DNA of 64,000 nucleotides, from the NCBI GenBank assembly GCA_963573305.1, contig OY754338.1:20830192-20894191 (forward strand), in the 5' to 3' direction. The stretch comes from Pyrrhosoma nymphula. Its lineage: Eukaryota > Arthropoda > Insecta > Odonata > Coenagrionidae. Position numbers and translations under genes: made by a program. Each line of letters opens with the position of its first letter. The stretch's first letter is position 1. Positions 12,601-23,299 of this stretch are shown in pieces. The notes under the pieces were generated by a model. That model made no database searches and was not told where the DNA came from. It saw only the letters and a list, made by a program, of their open reading frames with translations.

Positions 12601-13222
12601 TGCATTTTACGGTCGATTATCGAGCCATGGCGATAGCCTTTGAGATCGGCATCATTTCATTCAAGGATAAATTTTTGTGGTTTATATTGGAGTTTGCCAC
12701 CATCTACCGGAAAATAAAAATAAGTTCTTCAAATGGAAAATAACATGGTGAAAGTGTCTTCTTCCCCAACTTATCGTGTGCGAGTAAAATTTGAGTAAGC
12801 CGTGATAAGCAAAGAAGTGAGCAAAATTCAGCACTCTACGCACAGATACAGCTAAGCGCATGGGTATGATACATGGTGTTAAAAATATTGATACAAATGA
12901 AGATATATTTTGGGGAATTGTCATTTTTTAACTATGAATAACATAATATGACATGACAGACAGTAGGAGAGATGTGAGAAGACGTCACGGGCTATGTAAA
13001 TTGCAGGTGAATGGGTGTACACGTTATCAATTTCAATGATAAAACTTGGTACTATTACACACTTTATTGAAAGCAATTAAAAACTTGTTTTAAATAAAGT
13101 TTGGAAAAGTACAAAGTATATTATTGAAATGGATATCTTTAACTTCTACTAAGTCAAGCCTGAAACAATCAAATTAAGGGCACAGGTCACTTAGAGGTTA
13201 GTTTACTAGAAGAATTTCACTG

Positions 13223-13343
13223 CACTGCAATTTCACAAAATTATATATTTAAACGACCATGGGTTCGATTCGATGAAGCAGAATATGATGCACTGCATCG
13301 AAGCCATGGCTGTTTAAATATATAATTGTGTGGCGTTGCAGTG
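13223..13343. repeat. Foldback hairpin repeat, arms about 50 bp
   Basis: The arm at 13223-13275 is matched in inverted orientation by 13296-13343; both contain CACTGCAA, ATTATATATTTAAAC and CCATGG in mirrored order, around a loop of about 20 bases. Differences are a few substitutions and small indels. The left arm includes a B-box-like GGTTCGATTCG, so it may come from a head-to-head SINE. No clear target duplication was found. Confidence 0.7.
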
Positions 13344-13887
13344 TTTTCTTTACCTTCATCGGGAATATTTCAGGTCTCTTGGCCTAGAGAGCAAATATTT
13401 CCAAATCAGAGATATGCAGAGAAAACAGAAGGACGTAAGGACATGGCCTAACTGATAAAAAAGTAAAATAGATTCCCACCTTCAGCAGTTAAGCTTTCTG
13501 TAACATTAACTATCACAAATGGGCTCTGTGTAAAGGGTGCCTATGAACCCTCTAAGATGCAAAATTTAACTTAGGCATCAACAAGATCGATCGAGTTAAT
13601 CCATCAAAATTGATATAATGAGGTAGAACTCTCAACTGAAAGTCATAAAAGATCAAAAAAATGTCAGATAGATAAGACGCTCAAGAATAAAAGTTAGTAG
13701 AATTTGCTTCTCACACTGCTTTCACCCGCGTGAGTTTCAATTCGAAACCAAAATATAAAAACACGGATACACCTTTTCATCCCGATTTTTCTTGATTCAT
13801 TCATTCCGAATACGGTTTTACCCTTCACCTTATCCCTAATAACACGCCTTTGCGGATTACTACTGGTTTATTCGTTGCAGGTATATG

Positions 13888-14319
13888 CATTATAGCAGTG
13901 GTTCCCAACCGGCATGCCACGGCATTTTATGGTGCCAGGAAAACGGCTAGGGGTACCGCGATATTATTGCGGGAAAACGAATAATGTTTAGTATGGCCAG
14001 AGTATGAATTGATTACATACTCTCACGCCCGATAGCTGGTGACAGTAATCATATAACTCTTTCCAACCCGAATACAGTAGTGTACCATACCTAAACTATA
14101 CCATATTATATGTTGATTGGTGACTTTACTATTATCTTATTTAAATAAATTATTTAGAGAAAATATTTATTTAAATGTGAAGTAAAAGATTTTCCTGATG
14201 TAAATTCCACTTAAATTAATTAAAACTTTAATAAAATTTAAGAAAGGTTCCCCAACATTGTAACCACAGTCTGAATTGTGCAGTCAAATATAATATGGTT
14301 GGGAATCCCTTCATTATAG
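13888..14319. mobile_element. hAT-type MITE with 8-bp target site duplication
   Basis: The element spans 13896-14311. Its left end is CAGTGGTTCCCAACC and its right end, read inward, is AAGGGATTCCCAACC, an imperfect 15-bp terminal inverted repeat. It is flanked by a perfect direct repeat CATTATAG (13888-13895 and 14312-14319). CAGTGGTT-type ends with an 8-bp duplication are characteristic of hAT elements. The interior (416 bp in all) has no transposase and is AT-rich, so the copy is non-autonomous. Mutations at the right tip suggest it can no longer move. Confidence 0.8.
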
Positions 14320-14469
14320 GCTTGTAAAAAACAAAAGGTGCAGCAAAAGTTAGGCAATCCTAGCGGTACATGAGGCTTCGTTTGCATGCTAAAACAATTA
14401 CTGTCTCTTTTAATAGCAAAATGCTCTAGATTCATCGTATATTACGTAAACTACGAATTAAGTATCCAT

Positions 14470-14741
14470 GTATCATTGGCACCACAGCCAAATTCGAGTC
14501 TTGGCCGCCTCCAGAATTTGCCTCCAATCGTTCCTATTCATTCCTACCTCTTTCTAGTTCATTGATCCTAGGATAGAGCTTGCATCTCTCCACCTCGTCC
14601 GCTCATCTTTTCCTAGGTTTCCCCACTGATCTTTATCCTTCCAATTTCCCTACTATGACTTTCTTCACTGTAGGTACTACTGCTATCATTCTTCTCCGTA
14701 GGTACATGCCCTGCCCATCTTAACTTCTTCATCAGGACTTA
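14470..14741 (-). pseudogene. Non-LTR retrotransposon (LINE) C-terminal relic
   Basis: Read on the minus strand from 14741, the sequence gives KLRWAGHV, then (over frameshifts) EGRKISGETRKRWADEVERD and finally NDWRQILEAAKTRIW. This order (LRWAGHV, a basic GRPRxRW-like strip, then a WRxLxxxAKxR segment) is the hallmark of the C-terminus of many arthropod LINE reverse-transcriptase proteins. Several stops and frame changes show it is long dead. It abuts the PLE that begins at 14760, so that element probably inserted into or beside it. Confidence 0.7.
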
Positions 14742-15060
14742 AGGTTTTCCCGGTGAATTATATACGTGAAGGTTTCTCAGGTTTGACACCGGGTAAGACT
14801 ATTTAAATGTATCAACGTTTCGATGGTTGACTCAGCCATCGCAATCAGGGTAATGAGTCAGGCGAGGATGCTGGTAGTTATACGTATATAGCCGCAGATG
14901 CCCCATTGTTGTGGGTCCCGTTGATAATTCTTTTAATTTCATCAATTGCCGGGCTTCAAGTCCTACTTAAGTTGAAGCCGTTGTCTCTATTGATATTATT
15001 TTGTTCCACCTGTATCAATATGGCTTCTTTTGTTATTCCTTCCCATTATTTGGACACCCG

Positions 15061-15327
15061 GTAAAGGAGTGTGGTAGGGCGAATATTGGCGAGACAGGAA
15101 GGACCATCGAGAAAATAATCAATGAGCATGAAAGAAGCATTAGGCGTTTCCAACCGGAAAAGTCTGCATTAGTAGAGAATGACCTTGGCCATGGTCATTG
15201 TGTCGATTTCCCAAATGCTACACTAATTTCCCGAGCGTTCAAATATTGGGAAAGAATAACAAAAGAAGCTATATTGATACAGGTGGAACAAAATAATATA
15301 TCAATAGAGACAACGGCTTCAACTTAA
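15061..15327 (+). pseudogene. PLE GIY-YIG endonuclease remnant
   Basis: An open frame carries ANIGETGRTIEKIINEHERS, then EKSALVENDLGHGH and FKYWERITKEAILIQ, and stops at 15327. It matches the YIG half of the GIY-YIG nuclease of PLEs: the YIGETGR strip with its conserved Arg, the KSALxEHxxxxGH strip with the metal-binding Glu, and the YWxRxxxEAIEI helix. The first GIY strand is absent, and the YIG tyrosine reads Asn. The frame upstream of 15061 is only the inverted copy of the 3' end, so there is no genuine start. In the full-length family this domain follows a reverse transcriptase and cuts target DNA. Here it is a fragment without expected activity. Confidence 0.8.
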
Positions 15328-15403
15328 GCAAGACTTGAAGCCCGGTAATTAACGAAATTCAAAGAATTCGTTACTGCCCCACAACAATGGGACATCTGCG
15401 CTA

Positions 15404-15841
15404 TACCATATTTCTCCGAATATAAGCCGCACCCCGTTTTTGGGGTCTCAAACAGAGAATAAAGTTAATACGCGAATTTAAGCCGCACCCTTTTTAGTGC
15501 ATCCCGTACTACCTACAGTATTAGGCATTAGAATTTTATATCTGTTTATACATTAACTATGTGACTGTGACACAGTGTTACCTATATTATCTTTTAATAT
15601 ATGAATAAATTGTGCACCAATTTGACCTTTTTCAGCGTTATTTCCTACTTTCCCCGTGGCTTAGGTGAGTTTAGCTGGCGTCCATGTGAATCCGAATGGC
15701 TGGTTTGCTCAAATCGGTCATTTTTACGATTTTTTAAGAAAGTCTTCGAATTTAAACCGCAACTCGAATATAAGCCGCACCCCGATTTTGAGGCCCAAAA
15801 ATCGGAAAAAAAGTGCGGCTTACATTCGGAAAAATACGGTA
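15404..15841. mobile_element. TA-flanked MITE nested in the PLE, with repeated internal motif
   Basis: The element (15406-15839, 434 bp) has terminal inverted repeats of about 28 bp starting CCATATTT and CCGTATTT, flanked by TA on both sides. The uninterrupted target is visible in the PLE's left arm, so the insertion limits are well supported. The motif TAAGCCGCAC or a near copy occurs at the left end, near 15480, twice near 15760-15780 and inverted at the right end. This looks like an array of transposase-binding sites. TA duplication suggests the Tc1/mariner/pogo group, but the family was not identified. The 92-98 codon frames here are by-products. Confidence 0.8.
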
Positions 15842-15869
15842 TAAAACCGCCAGCATCCTCGCTCGACTC

Positions 15870-15912
15870 ATTATCCTGATGAAGATGGCTGAGTAAACCA
15901 TCGAAACGTTGA
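15870..15912 (+). ncRNA. Hammerhead-ribozyme-like motif in PLE right arm
   Basis: CTGATGA (15876-15882), a GATGG/CCATC stem (15884-15888 with 15898-15902) and GAAAC (15903-15907) follow in the order of hammerhead stem II and its conserved strands. The inverted left arm has the same stem, but CTGATGA is changed to CTGATTG. The flanking stems I and III could not be resolved by eye, so activity is unproven. Confidence 0.55.
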
Positions 15913-15969
15913 TCAATATAAATAATCTTACCCGGTGTCAAACCCGAGAAACCTTCACGTATATGAAAG

Positions 15970-18900
15970 TTACTTTGCTTATTACATTCTCAAACTGATG
16001 CCTTTAGCCGATACAAGTTATTGGTTCTCTCGAGTCCCACTTGCCTGTCAAGTAATTTACCTCTTATATCACAAAAGCTTAAATAATCCCATGCTATTTC
16101 ATTCTATTTATTTGTTTTAAGAAATCACAGGTAAAATATTCCTCCTCTCCAACTGCTCCTACTTTCCAATCAAATTTCAATTTGGGTGAAAATAAAATTC
16201 TATAGTACCGTTACATACTACTGTGAAGTATTTTCATTGCGTTCTTCCCTTTGCGGATATAACGGCATGAAAAAAGCAACAAACTTAACTTGCTCACTTC
16301 AATGGATTGTCATAATATTGCTATACTTTTTGGTTATTGTGAACCCATAGAGAATTAAAATAATATTGCAACCCATCATGTGACGCCTCTGTTCCCACTG
16401 AAACATTTCATCATGGTACAGGCACTCATCACAATCATCGGGAATCTAGGCAGGGAGTGACGGGACACCCTTATCTCTCTTCAGGGCACACAGGAATCCC
16501 TTCAGTTTGTTTCCCTCCCTCTCTCTCTTCCAAGAAAAAGCAACATTCTGCCCCCACTCCAACGACTACGTCCCTGCTGGACGCTCGGAGTTCCAAGTTC
16601 TGCCGCTGCGCTCAGAGAGACGCCACCGATCGGTGGGTTGAGGAAAGCGAGGGCGTTTCGAAAGATTCAAATCTTGATGGCAGCGTGGGAAAATATGAAT
16701 GCTTGCAAATATGGAGGATATAGTAACAACCATTTACTCCTAATTTTCATTCTCTGCTAAGTATTTTTTTAAATTTGTCAATAATCTAAGTAAAAAGGTT
16801 TTCTAGGTTAATACATATAATTCAAACATCGACGCTTAAATAATAATAATCTCTTTTATATTCATTAAAGAGAATATTTTAATTAGAGCCAAGTTTCAAA
16901 TAGAAACACAAAAAGTCTGAAACAGATTCCAGCTTGTCGGTTTCATTTTTCCAAATACAAACCATAAAATCCTCATATGAAATATATGATTATGATTTAA
17001 TTATATTTTTTTATATTTATGTTTACATTTTGAGTTACTAAATAAGTCTTGATAGCATATAAATTGGCTATCTTTATAAATTATTTACAGAATATTGTGA
17101 ATTTATCCTTTACTGGTGGTGATAAAAATATCTTCTTTTAAAATGTGTATCTTACATTTGAAAACCACATCCCTCGGGTCGACTATTCTTTTACAAATGA
17201 CGTACATACTTTGATGATTATAGGCTGCTGTGAATTAAGGTTTTAGATATAATGAGGAGGGGACCAATTAGTTGATAGAACAGCCTTAAGGGTAGATATA
17301 ATGACTCGGTGAGGAACCTACTCTATGCATGATAAAATATTTTTTTCCACAGCCATTCACGAGGAGAGATATCCATCGAAGTCAAAGAATTCTGTTTGAA
17401 GGAATTTCATGCCTTTTGACTTTTCCACTAGTATTTGGGACCAGCTTATTTATTTTTTTTATTTTTTTTTCGATATAAGATTTGATATTCGATATCATTT
17501 AGATTTTATTCGATAAATAAACCAAAAACAAAGTAAAGTCATGCTTTGCCAAATACTGCCATGGACGTAAATAATGTATTACAGAAAATCGTATTACAGA
17601 TGACAGAAGGACTACGTTGGAAACTGCCAGAGACTCAGAAGATAGACACAAGGTTTAAATTACTTAATAACTTCAGATGAGGTGAGTCCCAGAAAGAGAG
17701 GGTGGATATTAATATGACACTGAACTATACCTTTAGGAATGAAAGAAGTGACAAAATAAGAGGGATACACCTGATAGGAACAAGAATTCCTTCTTTCCAC
17801 GCACCATACTACTTTCACATAAACATAGCGAGGCACTAAGACACTAAATTCACTTCGGTCCCTTACACCGTCCAATCGCTAACTCGTATTCCCTCCCATG
17901 GCTGGTTCCTAAAAACCCCTGTCACACTCTATTGCATCCCTTAGCAGGGTAGTATGTATTTGTAGATATATCTACCCTTTTCTTGTGAAAGCCTTGCAAG
18001 CCACTCGGTCTCAGAAATGGACTAGTGTCATCAGGACCACTCACAAAGTGAAGAAATCTTTCATACCTAAAAAAGCCTCACATCTCACCCACCCTCCTGA
18101 CAGCAGGTACTTAAGTCACCAATCAGTACAATTTATCTCAATTGAACCTTTTTTTTCGAGATATTTTTGAAGATACAAATAACACATTTCAGTTACGTTT
18201 AACCTGCATTTATCGACCACTCACTTATTTGGCAAAGTTTCTTCAAAGTTAACCCACATGAACGTCACAGGAATTTAGGTAAGATTAATGCTTAAGTTGT
18301 TCATATTTTCCCATTCAAAAGTTTGAATGTTTTCTCTTTCGCTCGCAAATTGACTTTGAAACTACCAGGTAGAAGCTCCTAGTCAGTAACGGAAACACAA
18401 AAGCACTGGACGCAATTCATGAGTACAAATGTTAATGACTTGAAAACTAAATAAGGTGACAGAAATAAAAATGCTTGGCTTAAGTTCATGATGAAGGCAA
18501 TGAAATAAAGTCTTAAGGCGAGAAAAAAGGTTGTGAAAATTAAAAATGCAACTGATAAATACTGATAGAAAACCTACGGATGAATAAATAAACATAACGA
18601 TCGTGAAATTATGTTAGTATGAGCCAAAGGCAAATACTTTAATTATTCCATAAGAAGAACTAGAGAAAGTTCTTAAACAGTTTACGGCACTACATGTGAT
18701 ACCGACTTTCAGTGCATTTACCGAAGTATACACAATAATGAGTTATGAATTATTACTGATATGAACCAATTATTATTTTGTTCAGTAGGTAACATACGAT
18801 TAACATTTGTATCTATATTTAAACCTAGGAAAATATTCAACAAAATGTTTTACTTTTACTATTGAATAAATAACGTAATACTCGAAGAGTGTGGAAAACC

Positions 18901-20660
18901 ACTATGAAAATGGCAATATCTATGAATTTTATCTCTGAGAACTGTTCAATAGGAAACGCATATTCGGCATAGAAACAGAATATAATTTTAACAATAAAAT
19001 ACTTATGGGAGAGGTGAAGCAACTCTCTGGGAAACATCCTGACTTTGACTGAAAGACTTCTTAAAATAATATTGGATTCAACGCTAAGACATTTTCTCTT
19101 TCATGTTGTAAAATGCGTATTAGGAAGTTATGCATGGGAAGAAATAATTCAGACGAAATACAACCTAAATTCTAAATCGGAAAAAAATAATTGATAAATA
19201 AACAATTCATTCATAGCCCCTATTCGCCAATTCTTCTAACCATTTTGCATAATATTTTACTAATATTTTACGCTTTTTAGGAGATTTAAAACTAGAGTTT
19301 TTACTCATGTAACATTGTTGGTGGCTCCCTTATGTGCTGTAAATGCACTTTCATCTGATGCTTCACTACCCGTCTCGTCTATTTTAAGCATTTCACAGCA
19401 CCCATAAGGTGACACATTTTATCGTTGTTCGAAGTCCATTGTCGCGTTTTTGAACTACACCTTACGTTTAAGTGAACCCCGAGGAAAGGATATTAATGCC
19501 CCAGTTTCCAGTCATCGATCGACACGTGGTGGAAGTAATAATTCCGCAGATTTGACCCTGGAGAGCGGAGAGAGAAAAAAAACATAGAGGAGAATGAAGA
19601 TTTTTATTATTTTTTCTGCGACCCGTTGAACATATTTTAATTATTTTTGGAATAACCTCAGTTCATACTTCTTTGTGTAAGACTAGTTTTGCTTGAGCGA
19701 CGGTTATTTGCGGACGGATGCACAGTTGTAAATCCTTATTATCATTCAAGTCAAAGGTTCACGACGCTTAATTGACCCAGTTTTGTAATTTCTTGAACAA
19801 CTACATTAGCTTTAGCAACAATTCCCCGATTGGATAGAAACTGCATTATATAGATGGGACACTTTTCAAAGGATCAAAAAAAGCAACAACTATGTCAAAC
19901 TCTACCAGAGGTAAACTTCACTGTTGCAGGCTTCCCTTCGTTGAAGTTTTGATTATTAGTTTACATAATGAAGTAAAATACATAGTACTTTTCTAAAAAC
20001 TTTTATAGCGCGTTTCCCCTATTTACGACATCATCAGGTAATTAATATCCAAAAGAGATATAAATCACTCTCGTCCATAGTTTCAAAAAAGATAGTCACT
20101 TCCAGGTGACATGTTAGTAACAGTTTTGTTTTATAATTATTGTTGGCCACAAATACACAGCAACATCTACACTTTACAATAACAAGATTCTCTCAGTGTG
20201 GAAAAACCTCCAAGAGTTTAATATTCATTTAGTTTTGCCCTCACCCACATCACACAGAAATCTTTACACCTTATCTAGATTAAGCATCGATAAATTGAAT
20301 TTTGCCAATTTATATGATAACGAAATTGCTTTTCTGGTAAAATTTTGTAAGGCAAACATAACGGCAACGTATGAACACCACCGTGTAGACACATTCGTTA
20401 TTTTTAAGCTGTAAATATGTTTATGATACTTTGTCTTGCCTCTAGTTAATTAAGAATGGTGCTCAGATTTTAAAAGATTCTGAAATCGTATGTTTTGTAC
20501 GTTTTATACCCATGTAAAATTGTGCAAGACTTCAAAAATTAATCAAAGGCAGTTTTATTTCCAAGAAATGTTGGCATAAGGGAATAATTATCTATCACAG
20601 TTTGTAATTATTTAATTATAAAATAATTCTTATTAAAATTATTTATCGAAAGGGAGAAAT
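15970..20660. other. Long AT-rich stretch, no gene recognised
   Basis: A slightly GC-richer patch at 16450-16720 has an 88-codon frame without recognisable domain. The remaining frames (17660-17875, 17985-18170, 18383-18595, 18837-19037, 20196-20414) are short and hydrophobic or low-complexity. No terminal repeats or tRNA-like boxes were recognised. Confidence 0.45.
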
Positions 20661-20669
20661 GAAAATCTG

Positions 20670-21130
20670 TGTCGGCCAATCCAAATATTTATTCTCCGCA
20701 TAGGGTCAGGATAAAGGAGAGGGAATATAAGTATGACTCAACAAAGCGAGACGGAAAGGACAGAAAGAGATTCGCACAAAAACTTTCCATCTTCCCCGTG
20801 GTGACCTTTCATTCCCCCTCCCAACCCCTATCTCTGCTCCTTCCTCACAAAGCATCCCACGACTCCCCAGCATCTCCCCCCACCAAACCCCTCCCCATTC
20901 CGAAGGCTTCAATGCGTAAACCTTTTGCGCTCTTGCCCCCCCCCCTTCTTCTCCTTTGGAACAGAGCCAGCGACCATCAATAGGAGGAGCAGAAGAAGAA
21001 GGCGATCGTCTTCGTTCGCCGTACCATTCCCTTTCAGCATTGTGCGCGACGTTACAATGTAGAAGGATCTCCATCTATTTAAAGTCCCGCGCCACCGCTA
21101 GGAGAAATGGCCTCGGGGAATAATGCCGTG
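20670..21130. other. GC-rich island with a poly-C run
   Basis: The composition shift runs from about 20800 to 21130, with a C homopolymer at 20937-20946. Frames of 104 codons (plus) and 122 codons (minus) overlap and are Pro/Ser or Gly/Arg rich, so they were not taken as genes. It could be a promoter region. Confidence 0.3.
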
Positions 21131-22900
21131 CTCTGTGCCCATATGCTCGGGGTTTCGTGAGTCGTGGAAAAGGAGGTTCTGGACCGTAAAACTTTATTTA
21201 TGAGTTTAATGGAAAGGAAATATATTCAAGAAAAAGTTTCGTCCATTACAAATGGAATTCGTTGACCTTCTATCCCTTTTAATAAACTTGAATGTTTTAT
21301 TTGTAAGAAGAGAAAGAGATATCACAAAATGGATACGATCCCAAGCATAAAACTGGTCGCAAAATGAGCAAAATCAATTACTTTGTTACCACCGACGCAT
21401 GACGGCAATATTAAAAAATCAATATTCTCCACACCAAACACGCAAATTGATCCCTTAACTCTTTTGAAGCTCCTCACACATCTGTGAGAATTGCAGGACC
21501 GAAAGTGGGTCATGGGATCTTCCCCATAGTCATAAAAAATCTCCTTGCATCAACAAAATTATTACAAATACAAGAAAAACTTTAATAATCTCGTCAAAAA
21601 TGCTAAAATGTGCTTAGATCCTTTGATAAATGCAATGAATATTGATAATTTCCAGCATACACTTTTTGCTTCTTAAAAATTCAATTCACAAATATTGTTG
21701 TTGCATACATTTCATCGGAAATTGCCCTAAGGAGCAGTTTTTAGCTCTGTGGTAACAACAGGAGTTCAAATAAAAGGGTGTGAAGATATTTTATTTTAAT
21801 CTTAAGAAAGATTATCCTATTCTAATAGCTACGTCATCCAGAGTCTAAACCATTTTCCGTATTTACCATTCTAACCTATTATATTTGAGCATATAGAACA
21901 AGTCAAAATCATAAACCCTGTACTTTAATTTATTTTATTTTATCGATTTTTTTAAACGTTAAATATACTCTTATTTAACAATAATTATTATTACATTTAT
22001 AATTGAATCATATTTGATCATTTTTCACATTTTTACAAATTATGAATTCTTTATTTAACTATTGATTTGTAATTTTATAAATATTTCATTTCACTTTAAT
22101 TTGTGCATATCAGCTCCCCTTTTATTTCTTTTTATATATATCTTACATTGTCTTTTTTTTAGTATATTAGCCTATTCTATTGGTAGGTTTTCACAGGCTT
22201 CATGTGTGGATTTCTTGCAGTGGATTTTTTTCGTTAAGGATATCAGCTCCTTATTTCTTAGGTTTTTCCCTCAATCGTGTATATTTCTCTACATCGTTTG
22301 TATTCCAGTGTACTCATTATAAAATACTAATGAAGGGGTCCCTTTAATATCAACGGGAAGAACATTATCATTAACATTGATTGTAATAAACCATTCATAT
22401 CTTAATTAGTGCAAAGAATCAGTGAGTTAATGGATCTACACGGAATCTCGACTTAAACAATGAGTATGGTCATTATGGGGACGATGACTCAAAAAAGCTA
22501 AAATATTGCGAGAAATCGTCACGTTTTAGCAAACATTTCGGAATATTGACCGGAATACAAAATTCGATTGAAGGAATATGAATCTATATTTTATTTTCTT
22601 TCTATTGGTACATTTCCCAATAACAGAAAACCACTACTTCTAATTTAACTTCGCAAATAAAAAAATGTCTGCAACCAAATGAAGATTCAGCTTCACGTGT
22701 TTTTTTTGTGTGAAAGTTACTGACATGTATATATATACACATCGGTGATTATTACAGGAGATTTATGGTAATTTTTTTGTACGTATACTATAGTTTTAAT
22801 AGCCAAATTATAATTGTTTTCTTGAAGTATTTACCGAAGGGTTAGATAAAAGAAGGGACTGAAACAGTCTCAATCTCGCCGAAATAAAGTGGCATTATTA
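21130..22900. other. AT-rich noncoding stretch, nothing recognised
   Basis: The 86-codon frame 22062-22322 is Phe/Ile/Leu-rich because the plus strand is T-rich here. It has no recognisable features. Confidence 0.45.
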
Positions 22901-23161
22901 TAATAATCCCGCACGTACCATTTTCAAAATTGATTCCTCCATTCAGAACCCTTTCCCGCTCTTGTAGAAGTCAGGCAGGGACGGCGATGCGTCATCATCC
23001 AGGGGAAAAGTGTGTCTTCGGTGTTCAAAGAGCTCGTGACGAGGAGGAGAGGGAATGATATCAGGTAGAAAGAGGTGACGGGTGAAAGGTGCCCTTCCTT
23101 TCTCTCACACTTTGAAAAAGTCTCGGTTGGTCCTCCCTTCCTTCCTCCCTGCCTCCCACAG

Positions 23162-23289
23162 CGTCCCACCCCCCTCTCCCACTTCAATTGGAACGGGTGT
23201 GGAGAACATTGTCATTCGGCGAAGGACGTTTATGATGACCTCATTAGCGACACAAAGCGGTGGCGAGAAGTAGGATGGGGAATCACCAG
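23162..23289 (+). CDS. Speculative internal exon in GC-rich patch
   Basis: A long pyrimidine tract ending CCTCCCACAG precedes 23162, and CACCAG|GTGAGC follows 23289, so both splice signals are good. One frame is open throughout the 128 bases and reads on through FNWNGCGEHCHSAKDVYDDL and TKRWREVGW, a more protein-like composition than the flanking low-complexity frames. Other frames on both strands are also open here because stops are rare, and no family was recognised. Treat as a candidate only. Confidence 0.2.
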
Positions 23290-23299
23290 GTGAGCTCAT

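Larger units (their letters stand above)
14760..15964. mobile_element. Penelope-like element with long inverted ends (foldback PLE)
   Basis: The left arm (14760 to about 15060) is the reverse complement of the right arm (about 15234-15404 continued at 15841-15964); the break at 15406-15839 is a later MITE insertion. Both arms start from an ATATACGTGAAGG end and include the C-terminal codons of the endonuclease frame. Only about 175 bases of single-copy PLE sequence (15061-15233) lie between them. Penelope elements often carry terminal repeats in inverted orientation and integrate as rearranged copies, which fits. No reverse transcriptase domain is present, so the copy is heavily truncated. 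Confidence 0.75.

Noticed and set aside
15601..15941. 92- and 98-codon frames near the PLE
   Set aside because: They lie within the TA-flanked MITE and PLE right arm and arise from its repeated motif.
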